Shown: positions 43,465 through 52,917, numbered from the stretch's first letter. The stretch: DNA of 64,000 nt from Vibrio amylolyticus (GCF_023145695.1 NZ_JAJHVV010000014.1:1-64000), one strand, 5' to 3'. Numbers and translations are program-made. Notes: generated by a model from the letters alone, not told the origin.

Positions 43465-46400
43465 TTAGCCTACGTTTTTACGTGCATTTTGGAACATACG
43501 CATCCAAGCACCGTTTTCACCCCAACCTTCTGGAGCCCAAGAGTTAGCAACCGTACGGAATACTCGCTCTGGGTGAGGCATCATGATAGTCACGCGGCCA
43601 TCAGTCGTTGTAAGACCTGTAATAGCGTTTGGTGAACCATTCGGGTTATTTGGGTATTGCTGCGTTTGGTTACCGTTGTTATCAACATAACGTAGCGCTA
43701 CTGTACCTGAACTTTCAATCGCCGATAGGTGCTCACCATCTCGTACTTCTACGCGGCCTTCACCGTGAGAAACCGCGATTGGCATGCGAGAACCTTCCAT
43801 CCCATCGAAGAATACAGAATCTGATTTCTGAACTTCAACTAGGCTGAAACGAGCCTCAAAACGCTCAGATTCGTTACGAACGAAACGTGGCCAGTTATTT
43901 GCGCCTGGAATCAGCTCTTTTAAATTCGACAACATCTGACAGCCGTTACACACACCTAGTGAGAACGTGTCTTCACGTTGGAAGAAGCCTTCAAATTGGT
44001 TACGAGCTTGTTCGTTAAATAGAACAGACTTCGCCCAACCTTCACCAGCGCCTAGAACGTCACCGTAAGAGAAGCCGCCACAAGCAACAAGACCGTTGTA
44101 CTCTTCAAGTACAGCAGAACCTGTCAGGATATCACTCATGTGGATATCCGTTGCTTCAAAGCCAGCGCGATCAAACGCCGCTGCCATTTCAACATGAGAG
44201 TTAACACCTTGTTCACGTAGAATTGCCATTTTAGGTTTAGCACCTGTCGCAATGTATGGTGCAGCAATATCTTCGTTAACATCGAAGCTTAACTTAACAT
44301 TTAGACCTGGGTCTGAGTTGTCTTTCTTCGCTTCATGCTCTTGGTCTGCACAGATAGGGTTATCACGTAAACCCTGCATCTTATGTGTTGTTTCAGCCCA
44401 GATAGTACGTAATTCTGTACGGTTGCGTTCAACAACAACTGTGTCACCAGACTTAATCACTAACTCATCAGACGCTTCTACTGAGCCGATAACGTGTGAA
44501 CATTCCGCTAAGCCGTTTTCTGCTAGCGTTGCTTTCACAGCGTCTAGGTCTTCGTTACGAACTTGAATTACCGCACCAAGCTCTTCATTGAATAGTGCTG
44601 CTAGCGTGTCTTCGCCTAGCGCTGCAATATCAGCATTAACACCACAGTGACCTGCAAACGCCATTTCAGCAAGAGTAACGAATAGACCGCCATCGCCTTT
44701 ATCGTGGTAAGCAACAACTTGATCGTTTGCTACCAGAGCTTGAACGCCTTCGTAGAAGCCTTTTAGTTGCGCTGCGTTATCTACATCTGCTGGCTTATCA
44801 CCAAGCTGCTTGTAAACTTGTGCAAGCGCCGTAGCACCCATGCGGTTTTGGCCGTTACCTAGGTCTATAAGTACTAGACTTGAAGCGCCTTTGTCAGTAC
44901 GCAGTTGAGGAGTAATTGTCTTACGAACATCCTCAACACGAGCAAACGCTGTGATAACGAGAGATAGCGGAGACGTTACTTCTTTCTGCTCACCATTCTC
45001 TTCCCACTTGGTCTTCATAGACATTGAGTCTTTACCAACTGGAATCGTTAAGCCAAGTGCAGGACAAAGCTCTTCACCAACTGCTTTTACCGCTTCGTAA
45101 AGACCCGCGTCTTCACCTGGGTGACCAGCTGGAGACATCCAGTTAGCAGACAATTTAATGTGTTTGATATCGCCAATGTTTGTCGCTGCTATGTTAGTGA
45201 TTGCTTCACCAACCGCTAGACGAGCAGATGCACCGAAGTCTAGAAGTGCAACAGGAGTACGCTCACCAAGAGACATCGCCTCACCGTGGTAAGAGTCGTA
45301 GCTCGCTGCCGTTACTGCGCAGTTAGCAACAGGAACCTGCCAAGGGCCTACCATTTGGTCGCGAGCAACAAGGCCAGTTACCGAGCGGTCACCAATGGTG
45401 ATTAGGAATGTTTTCTCTGCAACGGTTGGGAGACGTAGAACACGGTTAACCGCTTCATTCATCTCAATGCCAGAACGGTCAATCGCAGGATTGCTTACTT
45501 TCAGCGTTTTCGCATCACGGTGCATCTTAGGTGTTTTACCTAAAAGAATGTCCATTGGCATGTCGATTGGCGTATTGTCGAAGTGTGAATCTTCTAATTT
45601 AAGATCACGTTCTTCAGTCGCTTTACCAACCACTGCGTATGGTGCACGTTCGCGTTTACAAATTGCATCGAACGTTGCCATGTCTTTATCAGCAACGGCC
45701 ATAACGTAACGCTCTTGAGATTCGTTACACCAAATTTCAAGAGGGCTCATGCCCGGCTCATCGTTTGGCACATCACGCAGATTAAAGATACCGCCACGCT
45801 CACCATCGTCTACAAGCTCAGGAAGTGCGTTCGAGATGCCGCCCGCGCCCACATCGTGGATGAATGCGATTGGGTTTGCATCACCTAGTTGCCAACAACG
45901 GTCAATAACTTCCTGACAACGACGTTCCATCTCTGGGTTTTCACGCTGTACCGAAGCGAAATCTAAATCTTCAGAAGAAGAACCAGAATCCATTGAAGAT
46001 GCCGCACCGCCACCAAGGCCGATGTTCATCGCCGGACCACCAAGAACAATCAGGCTTGCACCGACTGGGATCTCTTTTTTCTGAACATGATCGTCACGAA
46101 TGTTACCTAGACCACCAGCCAGCATGATTGGCTTATGGTAACCACGAACTTCTTCACCTGCGTGCGAGTTAACTTTCTCTTCGTAAGTACGGAAGTAACC
46201 TAGCAGGTTTGGACGACCAAATTCGTTGTTGAATGCTGCGCCACCAAGAGGGCCTTCAAGCATGATATCCAAAGCTGTCACGATACGGCTTGGCTTACCA
46301 AAGTCAGTTTCCCAAGGCTGTACGAAGTTTGGAATCTTAAGGTTAGATACAGAGAATGCCACTAGACCCGCTTTTGGCTTACCACCAATACCTGTCGCGC

Positions 46401-47361
46401 CTTCATCACGGATTTCACCGCCTGAACCTGTTGATGCGCCCGGCCATGGAGAAATAGCAGTTGGGTGATTGTGCGTTTCAACTTTCATCAAGATGTGTGT
46501 TTGTTCTTGGTGGTAGCTGTACTGGCGAGTTTCTGGATCTGGGAAGAAGCGACCAACCTCTGAACCTGTCATTACCGCAGCGTTATCTTTGTATGCCGAC
46601 AGAACGTTTTCAGGCGTCACTTCGAATGTATTTTTAATCATTTTAAATAATGATTTATCTTGCTTAACGCCATCAATTGTCCAATCAGCGTTGAAGATCT
46701 TATGACGACAGTGCTCTGAGTTCGCTTGTGCAAACATCATTAACTCGATGTCAGTCGGGTTACGCTCAAGCTTTACTGTAAAGCTTTCAAGTAGGTAATC
46801 AATCTCATCTTCTGCAAGAGCAAGACCAAGCGTCACGTTAGCAACTTCCAAAGCTTTACGACCACCAGAAATAAGATCAACCTCTGCATAAGGTGCAGGC
46901 TCAGCAACTTGGAAAAGCGCTTCCGCTAATTCGAAATCAGTGAAAACCACTTCCATCATACGATCGTGTAGGATTGCTTTTAGTTCAACTAACTGAAGCT
47001 CAGACAGCTCAGAAGAAGATTCAATATAGTAAGCCGTACCGCGCTCTAAACGTGCAATCTTATCTAGACCACAGTTGTTAGCGATATCGGTCGACTTTGA
47101 AGACCAAGGAGAGATAGTACCCGGACGAGGTGTAGCAAGCAGCAGTAAACCTGTTGGCTCATGCTCTTCAATCGTTGGACCGTAAGTCAGCAGCTTTTCT
47201 AATTTTTCTACTTCAGACGCATCTAGGTCTGCCGTTAGATCAGCAAAGTGGGTAAATTCAGCATAAATACCAGTTACTGGTAAGCTTAATTCACGGCAAA
47301 GCTCTAAAAGCTTGTTAACACGAAACTCAGAAAGGGCAGGGGAGCCACGCAAAATTCTCAT
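43465..47361 (-). CDS. purL: Phosphoribosylformylglycinamidine synthase
   Basis: Fourth step of purine synthesis; it converts FGAR to FGAM with glutamine and ATP. The 1298-residue product is the long single-chain type. The N-terminal domain (about 1-215) begins ILRGSPALSEFRVNKLL. The synthetase core has MKVETHNHPTAISPWPGASTGSGGEIRDE. The C-terminal glutaminase domain starts near residue 1040 with nucleophile Cys in LGVCNGCQML and His-Glu in PHPERVFR. I chose ATG 47361, which matches the E. coli start; the longer frame begins at a TTG. A PurR box and promoter lie about 380 bases upstream, so the leader is very long. Confidence 0.96.
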   Translation of the reverse strand: MRILRGSPALSEFRVNKLLELCRELSLPVTGIYAEFTHFADLTADLDASEVEKLEKLLTYGPTIEEHEPTGLLLLATPRPGTISPWSSKSTDIANNCGLDKIARLERGTAYYIESSSELSELQLVELKAILHDRMMEVVFTDFELAEALFQVAEPAPYAEVDLISGGRKALEVANVTLGLALAEDEIDYLLESFTVKLERNPTDIELMMFAQANSEHCRHKIFNADWTIDGVKQDKSLFKMIKNTFEVTPENVLSAYKDNAAVMTGSEVGRFFPDPETRQYSYHQEQTHILMKVETHNHPTAISPWPGASTGSGGEIRDEGATGIGGKPKAGLVAFSVSNLKIPNFVQPWETDFGKPSRIVTALDIMLEGPLGGAAFNNEFGRPNLLGYFRTYEEKVNSHAGEEVRGYHKPIMLAGGLGNIRDDHVQKKEIPVGASLIVLGGPAMNIGLGGGAASSMDSGSSSEDLDFASVQRENPEMERRCQEVIDRCWQLGDANPIAFIHDVGAGGISNALPELVDDGERGGIFNLRDVPNDEPGMSPLEIWCNESQERYVMAVADKDMATFDAICKRERAPYAVVGKATEERDLKLEDSHFDNTPIDMPMDILLGKTPKMHRDAKTLKVSNPAIDRSGIEMNEAVNRVLRLPTVAEKTFLITIGDRSVTGLVARDQMVGPWQVPVANCAVTAASYDSYHGEAMSLGERTPVALLDFGASARLAVGEAITNIAATNIGDIKHIKLSANWMSPAGHPGEDAGLYEAVKAVGEELCPALGLTIPVGKDSMSMKTKWEENGEQKEVTSPLSLVITAFARVEDVRKTITPQLRTDKGASSLVLIDLGNGQNRMGATALAQVYKQLGDKPADVDNAAQLKGFYEGVQALVANDQVVAYHDKGDGGLFVTLAEMAFAGHCGVNADIAALGEDTLAALFNEELGAVIQVRNEDLDAVKATLAENGLAECSHVIGSVEASDELVIKSGDTVVVERNRTELRTIWAETTHKMQGLRDNPICADQEHEAKKDNSDPGLNVKLSFDVNEDIAAPYIATGAKPKMAILREQGVNSHVEMAAAFDRAGFEATDIHMSDILTGSAVLEEYNGLVACGGFSYGDVLGAGEGWAKSVLFNEQARNQFEGFFQREDTFSLGVCNGCQMLSNLKELIPGANNWPRFVRNESERFEARFSLVEVQKSDSVFFDGMEGSRMPIAVSHGEGRVEVRDGEHLSAIESSGTVALRYVDNNGNQTQQYPNNPNGSPNAITGLTTTDGRVTIMMPHPERVFRTVANSWAPEGWGENGAWMRMFQNARKNVG

Positions 47362-47427
47362 GTACTTAGGTCTCTTATGCAAGTGGATAGGGTCTATTTA
47401 CCTTTTGCGGTAAAGTTTTGTTCGAGA

Positions 47428-47673
47428 TAAAAGCGTTTTAATCGCGGCGAGAGGTGTGATGCCTAGTCATTCTAAGCAAATACCTCTCAACAAAGAGTAA
47501 AACGCTTTTAGCCGAACCCTTCGGGCAGTGCTTGTGACTTATTTCTACGGCGTTATCGACTTATCAGGTAGAAAAACTACACTTCCAAGTCTCTGCCTTG
47601 TATAAACAACTCACAAACCACTGCAAAAATCATCTCAAAAGGTCAATAGACCCTGAGGTGATATTGGTATAAA
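47428..47673. repeat. Structured intergenic repeat inside the purL leader
   Basis: A perfect 13-bp inverted repeat (TAAAAGCGTTTTA at 47428-47440, TAAAACGCTTTTA at 47498-47510) surrounds a second hairpin GAGAGGT/ACCTCTC (47449-47455 and 47482-47488). A short palindrome GGTCAATAGACC (47641-47652) and the motif ATTGGTATAAA follow. No coding frame is present. From memory it resembles a common intergenic repeat family of Vibrio, but I could not check for other copies. It lies between the purL promoter and start codon, so it is transcribed in the mRNA leader. The outer boundaries are approximate. Confidence 0.6.
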
Positions 47674-47747
47674 TTCAGTGGGTTAGCTTACAAAGCCAAA
47701 CATGAACTTCGAACTTATGCCGATTGCACCTCTTCTGTTGCGAGCGC

Positions 47748-47776
47748 ATTATAAAGCAATTAGTTTTGTGATGTAA
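47748..47776 (-). promoter_or_regulatory. Sigma-70 promoter of purL
   Basis: On the minus strand -35 TTACAT (47776-47771) and consensus -10 TATAAT (47753-47748) are 17 bases apart. Transcription would start near 47741. Confidence 0.65.
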
Positions 47777-47782
47777 CACCAA

Positions 47783-47798
47783 AAGCAACCGTTTGCGT
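47783..47798 (-). promoter_or_regulatory. PurR operator of purL
   Basis: AAGCAACCGTTTGCGT matches the PurR box ACGCAAACGTTTGCGT at 14 of 16 positions. It sits just upstream of the purL -35 box. PurR with hypoxanthine or guanine should repress purL here. Confidence 0.75.
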
Positions 47799-47933
47799 CA
47801 TTTTTTTTGTCAATTTGCAGTTACACCTAAATTGATGAATAAATGCTCACTCCGCTCAATCTTTTATGACTCTTCTTTTATAGAGCGTTAGGCTTTGATA
47901 TAAAAGCGATACTAGAAGTATGAGAACTTAAAA

Positions 47934-49475
47934 ATGTTGAACAGCACACTGTCAAAACTAAAACTGACTGCCGCCTTTATATTTGCATCCGTAATACTGA
48001 CAGGCTGCCAAATAGAATCAGAGCCAAAAAGTGAGCTCCAAGAGATCCTCGACCGTGGCGTTTTACGTGTGGGCACTCTAAATAATCAACTCTCTTACTA
48101 TATAGGCCCAGATGGCCCTGCGGGGTTAGATTACGAATTGGTTCGCGAATTTGCTAACGAACTGGGCGTGAAGCTTGAGATGAAACCCGCTTACCGTATG
48201 TCTAGCCTCTACCCTGCACTAGAGAATGGTGAGATTGATATTATTGCTGCGGGATTAAGCCAATCGGAAAAACGCTTAAACAATTTTCGTGCTGGTCCTG
48301 CCTATTACTATGTGAGCCAACAGCTTGTCTATAAAACGGGACAATGGCGACCAAGGAACATAAATCAACTACTCGAGAGGCAAGAAGAGCTCATTGAGCA
48401 AAATGATGGTAACTCGGTAGTAAGCATTGTTGACGACTCACACTTTAAAAACACTCTAGAGCAGTTAAAACATCAGCATGAAACGTTTAACTATGCTGTC
48501 GATATCGATGCCGATATTAACGAGCTTTTAAAACAGGTATCTGAAGGTAAGCTTCCGTTTACGGTGGCCGATTCTATCGAGATATCTTTGTCACAGCGTA
48601 TCTACCCAGATATCGCTATCGCTTTTGAACTGACAGAAGACCAACCTATCTCATGGTTTATCAATCGCTCTGAAGATGAAAGCTTATACGCGCTGCTCAT
48701 CGAGTACTTTGGCTCCATCAAACAGTCAGGTCAGCTGGCTGCACTTGAAGAGAAGTACATTGGTCATATTGGCAGCTTTGATTATGTTGATACTCGCGCC
48801 TTCATTCGCGCCTTAGACAGTAAACTTCCAGAGTGGTCTCCTTTATTCATCAAGCACTCACAAGAGTTTGACTGGCGTTTGATTGCTGCACTGGCTTACC
48901 AAGAATCACACTGGAACCCGATAGCTCGCTCACCAACAGGAGTGCGAGGCATGATGATGCTTACCCTACCTACAGCCAAAAGTGTTGGGGTAACGAATCG
49001 ACTTGATCCTGAGCAGTCCGTATGGGGTGGTGTCGCTTACCTAAGAAAAATGGTGGACCGCATTCCAGATAGTATCTCTGAGCATGAGAAAATCTGGTTT
49101 GCCCTTGCGTCGTACAACGTTGGCTTTGGGCATGTGATGGATGCTAGACGCTTAACCAAGCGCCAAGGAGGCAACCCTGACGCTTGGGCTGATGTAAAGG
49201 ATCGCCTTCCACTACTAAGACAAAAGAAATATTACAGTCAAACCTATTACGGTTTCGCTCGAGGTGATGAGGCAAGAAATTATGTCGAAAATATCCGCCG
49301 CTACTATCAGTCGATTATTGGCCATGTAGAGCAGAGAAGCGCAACAACGGGCACCGATACTGAAGGGCTAACCGTTATTGCAGCACCAGAAATCAGCGTA
49401 TCTGGAGCGGAAGGATCCGAGTCGCCGGCGATTGAACCCGACACACAGAAATCGGATGCTGTTTCTTCTGACTAA
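47934..49475 (+). CDS. mltF: Membrane-bound lytic murein transglycosylase F
   Basis: Outer-membrane lipoprotein that cleaves peptidoglycan to 1,6-anhydro-muropeptides. The 513-residue product has a signal sequence with lipobox LTGC. An N-terminal solute-binding-like domain (about 38-265; GVLRVGTLNNQLSYY) regulates activity. The SLT catalytic domain follows with the general acid Glu in ALAYQESHWNP near residue 323 and SPTGVRGMMML. It is divergent from purL, and tadA is close by, as in E. coli. The ribosome binding site is weak. Confidence 0.93.
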   Translation: MLNSTLSKLKLTAAFIFASVILTGCQIESEPKSELQEILDRGVLRVGTLNNQLSYYIGPDGPAGLDYELVREFANELGVKLEMKPAYRMSSLYPALENGEIDIIAAGLSQSEKRLNNFRAGPAYYYVSQQLVYKTGQWRPRNINQLLERQEELIEQNDGNSVVSIVDDSHFKNTLEQLKHQHETFNYAVDIDADINELLKQVSEGKLPFTVADSIEISLSQRIYPDIAIAFELTEDQPISWFINRSEDESLYALLIEYFGSIKQSGQLAALEEKYIGHIGSFDYVDTRAFIRALDSKLPEWSPLFIKHSQEFDWRLIAALAYQESHWNPIARSPTGVRGMMMLTLPTAKSVGVTNRLDPEQSVWGGVAYLRKMVDRIPDSISEHEKIWFALASYNVGFGHVMDARRLTKRQGGNPDAWADVKDRLPLLRQKKYYSQTYYGFARGDEARNYVENIRRYYQSIIGHVEQRSATTGTDTEGLTVIAAPEISVSGAEGSESPAIEPDTQKSDAVSSD

Positions 49476-49510
49476 GAAACTGGAATTGCAGGGAATTACG
49501 TCCTTCTAGC

Positions 49511-49549
49511 TCAAGTGTGTAATAGAATTTTCTACTATTACACACTTGA
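49511..49549. terminator. Long perfect hairpin after mltF
   Basis: A 15-bp perfect stem (49511-49525 with 49535-49549) with a nine-base loop lies 36 bases past the mltF stop codon. There is no good T run after it, so it may be an RNA-processing or protecting hairpin rather than a simple terminator. Confidence 0.5.
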
Positions 49550-49702
49550 AAATCATCTAAATAGCCCTTATATCTTAGTTTGTTCAGACACATTCATATT
49601 GCCGTAACATTCCCTTTCTATAAAGGATAGGTAATCGAGTTTGAATGGCTCAAACCGACGTGTTTGAGAAGATAATAGTAAGAACTTAAGGAGTGTTTTA
49701 TT

Positions 49703-49834
49703 ATGAAACGTAAAATGCAATCCAAGCGTTTGAGTAAGACTGTTTCAGCAACGCGTAGAAAACGTATGCTATCGAATAACAAGAAAAAGATTATTTGGCG
49801 AAACCGCACTTACACTCAATTACAGATGGATTAA
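49703..49834 (+). CDS. Small highly basic protein, 43 residues
   Basis: A short gene preceded by a strong AAGGAG (49688-49693), nine bases before the ATG. The product starts MKRKMQSKRLSKTVSATRRK and ends TYTQLQMD; about 16 of its 43 residues are Lys or Arg, almost all before residue 36. It has one Trp, no Cys and no hydrophobic segment. Such composition suggests binding to RNA, DNA or the ribosome, but I recognise no family. It stands alone between mltF and tadA in a region with few other signals. Confidence 0.7.
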   Translation: MKRKMQSKRLSKTVSATRRKRMLSNNKKKIIWRNRTYTQLQMD

Positions 49835-49973
49835 TCAAACAAGCAAGCATCTATCAGACGAGGTAGATTCACAAAAAGCTATCCCAATAGCATGGATGTT
49901 TGCTGAAATCCCCCCACTCTAAGTGAACAAACCAAATTCTTTAATCGCCCTAATTTACCCCTGACTGGCTCTC

Positions 49974-50501
49974 CTACTGTTCGGATTTACCTTCCAAGTC
50001 GAGTTTCATTTGCTTCTTTTTCTCTTTAATCTCTTTTCGTCTGCGTTTAAAGAATGCTTGTAGTACTGCTTTACACTCTTCCTCCAATAACCCTTTTTCA
50101 ACCTCTGCATAGTGATACGCCGCTTGGCTTTCAAATAAATTCAGTACGGTTCCCGCGGCCCCCGCTTTAAGATCAGAAGCGCCAAAAACCACTCGTTTTA
50201 CTCTGCTGTGTAGGAGCGCTCCAGCGCACATAGGGCAAGGCTCTAATGTGACGTATAAGGTGGTATCAAGTAGTCGGTAATTCTCAAGGGCTTCTCCTGC
50301 TTTGCGGAGCACTTCAACTTCAGCGTGCGCGGTGGCATCGTGGTGGCCAATAGATCGGTTCCAGCCCTCGGCAATAATCACTCCCCCCTTAACTAATACC
50401 GCTCCAATAGGCACTTCCCCTTCACGCTCAGCCTCTGCTGCAAGCTCTAAAGCGCGACGCATAAAGTGTTCATCTTGTGAGGTGAATTGATCGAGGGGCA
50501 C
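49974..50501 (-). CDS. tadA: tRNA-specific adenosine deaminase
   Basis: Deaminates A34 to inosine in tRNA-Arg(ACG). The 175-residue product has the zinc site HAEVEVLRKAG (His plus catalytic Glu) and PCPMCAGALLHSRVKRVVFGA. It has a Lys/Arg-rich C-terminal tail (FFKRRRKEIKEKKKQ), as usual for the family. The start is a GTG at 50501 with GGAG nine bases upstream; the next ATG would remove part of the first helix. The gene lies near mltF and purL, as in E. coli. Confidence 0.94.
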   Translation of the reverse strand: MPLDQFTSQDEHFMRRALELAAEAEREGEVPIGAVLVKGGVIIAEGWNRSIGHHDATAHAEVEVLRKAGEALENYRLLDTTLYVTLEPCPMCAGALLHSRVKRVVFGASDLKAGAAGTVLNLFESQAAYHYAEVEKGLLEEECKAVLQAFFKRRRKEIKEKKKQMKLDLEGKSEQ

Positions 50502-50579
50502 TATGTAACTCCAAATAAAAAAGTTGTGATAAACAAAGTTAAGATAAGCGGTCTGCCAGAGTTTACCCTGTTTCAGTAG

Positions 50580-50613
50580 ATAAGAAAAAGCCCGCGATTA
50601 TAATCGCGGGCTT
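50580..50613 (-). terminator. Terminator of the second AbgT gene
   Basis: AAGCCCGCGATTA pairs with TAATCGCGGGCTT as a continuous 26-base palindrome (50588-50613) followed on the minus strand by TTTTC. It lies 31 bases past the stop codon. Confidence 0.85.
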
Positions 50614-50643
50614 GAGTATCTGTATATCGCTTAAATTAACAGA

Positions 50644-52203
50644 TTACATTGTGTAAGTGTAAGGAGCATTGATACCTAGAGGAATACCAAGTGCCCAGTA
50701 AGCGAGTAGGAAGACAGTCCAACCAATTAGCATCGCGATAGAGAACGGCATCATCAATGCAGCTAGTGTACCGATACCCGTAGACTTCACGTAACGTTGA
50801 CAGTAAACAACCACAAGAGGGAAGAACACCATTAGTGGAGAAATGATGTTAGACACTGAATCACCAACACGGTAAGCCGCTTGAGATAGCTCAGGAGAGA
50901 TACCAACAACCATCAACATTGGAACAAGGATTGGGCCAATTAGAGCCCACTTCGCCGATGCAGAACCAACCAGTAGGTTAACAAACGCAGTCAGAAGAAT
51001 CATACCAACGATCGTAAATTCACCCGACAGGTCCATCGCTTTCAAACCTTCAGCACCGTAAAGCGCAAGCATAGTACCAATGTTTGATTGGCCAAATGCA
51101 GATAGGAACTGAGCACAGAAGAACGACATTACAATGTAAGCACCCATCGTAGACATCGTCTCTGACATTGACTTAATGATGTCGTTATTGCTGTTAAACT
51201 TACCTGAGATACGACCATAAACGATGCCAGGAATAACAAACAAAATAAAGATAAGTGGAACGATTGACTGCATTAGAGGCGCAGAGAATGCAGTAAGCTC
51301 ACCTTCCGGAGAACGTAACGCTGAATCTTCTGGCATAAGTGCGAAGACTAAAGCTGCAATACCTGCAACCATTGCCCAACCAGCCCAACGGAATGCTTTA
51401 GACTCAATCTCTGTGAACGTACCTAGATCAGGTGCTTCTTCTGCATCTTCATCAACGGGTGTATTAGAAAGACGTGGTTCAATGATTTTCTCAGTTACCC
51501 ACCAACCGATACCAACGATCAGGAATGAAGAAAGGCCAGTAAAGAAGATGTTCGCTAGAGGGTTAATAATGTACTCAGGATCAAGAACATTTGCTGCTGT
51601 TTGCGTAAAGCCAGCTAACAGAGGATCGATACCAGAAGGGATAAAGTTAGCTGAGAAACCACCTGATACACCAGCAAATGCTGCTGCTATACCCGCAAGA
51701 GGGTGACGACCCGCTGCGTGGAAGATAATACCACCTAGTGGAATGACTAATACGTAACCGGCATCAGCTGCTGTGTGAGACACAATAGCGACCAAGATAA
51801 GCATAGGAGTTAGAAGCTTAGCTGGCGTGAAGTTAAGCATTTTCTTAAGGCCAGTTTGGATAAAGCCAGAAGCGTCAGCAACACCAACACCTAACATCGC
51901 AACCAAAACAATGCCTAAAGGAGCAAAGCCAGTAAACGTTGTTACCATGTTTGCCATAAAGCTAGCGAGTGCTTCGCCAGTCAGTAGGTTGTTTACTTCT
52001 AACGCATCACCCGTACGTGGGTTGATAAGGTCAAATGAAACATTAGATAAAATCGCAGATGATACCCAGACAATAACGAGTGCCCAGAAAAATAGAATTG
52101 CAGGATCAGGAATTTTATTACCTGCTGTTTCAATCGCGTTTAAGAAGCGATCCATGCCGCTCGGCTTCGGCGATGGTGCTTGTTTTGCAGCTTGGCTACT
52201 CAT
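50644..52203 (-). CDS. AbgT-family transporter (second copy)
   Basis: A 519-residue inner-membrane protein of the same family as the gene at 35.4 kb. The same landmarks appear: FTGFAPLGIVLVAMLGVGVADASG, IAAAFAGVSGGFSANFIPSGIDPLLAGFT and VNLLVGSASAKWALIGPILVPMLM. GGAG precedes the ATG. The two copies differ at many positions, so this is an old duplication, not a recent one. Substrate and direction are unknown (aminobenzoyl-glutamate uptake or drug efflux). It is a single-gene unit, upstream on the minus strand of tadA. Confidence 0.88.
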   Translation of the reverse strand: MSSQAAKQAPSPKPSGMDRFLNAIETAGNKIPDPAILFFWALVIVWVSSAILSNVSFDLINPRTGDALEVNNLLTGEALASFMANMVTTFTGFAPLGIVLVAMLGVGVADASGFIQTGLKKMLNFTPAKLLTPMLILVAIVSHTAADAGYVLVIPLGGIIFHAAGRHPLAGIAAAFAGVSGGFSANFIPSGIDPLLAGFTQTAANVLDPEYIINPLANIFFTGLSSFLIVGIGWWVTEKIIEPRLSNTPVDEDAEEAPDLGTFTEIESKAFRWAGWAMVAGIAALVFALMPEDSALRSPEGELTAFSAPLMQSIVPLIFILFVIPGIVYGRISGKFNSNNDIIKSMSETMSTMGAYIVMSFFCAQFLSAFGQSNIGTMLALYGAEGLKAMDLSGEFTIVGMILLTAFVNLLVGSASAKWALIGPILVPMLMVVGISPELSQAAYRVGDSVSNIISPLMVFFPLVVVYCQRYVKSTGIGTLAALMMPFSIAMLIGWTVFLLAYWALGIPLGINAPYTYTM

Positions 52204-52503
52204 GGTAACTCCGTATTTTTTTGATGTGGTTGCCTTAGACCTTATAAATACTATTTGTGGTCTATATAACGCTGCGCATTGTATAAAATTCAGACCTTAA
52301 AAGCACAAGGTTCTATGACATTTTCTTTAAACAGAGGCATGTTTTGCAAAAACACAATCTACGTGCAACAAAATAGACACAATTTAGCATACCAAACCAA
52401 CACAACATTTAAACCTATTAAAAACACACACTAGCCAAATCAATAACCATTAACTTATTTACTATGTAAAATATAAAACCAAAAAAACCAACAAATTCGA
52501 CAT
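52204..52503. other. Intergenic region between the second AbgT gene and pilV
   Basis: A 300-base, very A/T-rich gap between two minus-strand genes. It should hold the AbgT promoter. I see no terminator for the pilin cluster, no clear promoter and no gene-like frame. Confidence 0.4.
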
Positions 52504-52917
52504 TTAATCGAACTCGCTATATTTAGATAACATTGTCACAATGTTTACTTCTTTATCTTGTTGATAACGATCATGCCAATACCCCTTTATTGATATTGAA
52601 CTAACCGTATCACTTAAACTCAGTGTCGATTGACAAGTGAGCTGAACATCTAGCGTGGCACTATTCTCAATCATTGCATTGCATTCATCGTGCATATTAA
52701 TAAATGAGTAGCTTGAGCTTGCCGACGATACTCCTCTTTGACGAAAATACTCTAACTGTGACTCAATCATATACAGAGCTTTTAAACTCGTTTTAGCCTG
52801 TTCTGCCCTCGCTTCCACGTAGATCTGAAGCTTAACAAGACCTAAAGAAGCAACCCCAATAAGAATAAAGGCCACCATTACCTCAATTAAGTTGAAACCT
52901 TTCTGTTTAGTGATCAC
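52504..52917 (-). CDS. pilV: Type IV pilus minor pilin PilV-like
   Basis: A 137-residue prepilin-like protein. The leader (M)ITKQKG is followed by the N-methylation site FNLIEVMVAFILIGVASLGL, with Glu at position 5 of the mature protein; cleavage is expected at G-F. Two Cys residues (DECNAM and LTCQSTL) may form a disulfide. I chose the GTG at 52917: GAGGGG lies eight bases upstream and overlaps the end of pilX, which predicts coupling. The longer frame has an implausible 39-residue extension. Last gene of the cluster fimT-pilW-pilX-pilV. Confidence 0.82.
   Translation of the reverse strand: MITKQKGFNLIEVMVAFILIGVASLGLVKLQIYVEARAEQAKTSLKALYMIESQLEYFRQRGVSSASSSYSFINMHDECNAMIENSATLDVQLTCQSTLSLSDTVSSISIKGYWHDRYQQDKEVNIVTMLSKYSEFD

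Noticed and set aside
51224..52300. Long plus-strand open frames opposite the second AbgT gene
   Set aside because: The Ala/Ser/Pro-rich translations are the usual antisense reading of hydrophobic membrane-protein codons. The same occurs opposite the first AbgT gene, metI, pomA and the DAACS gene.
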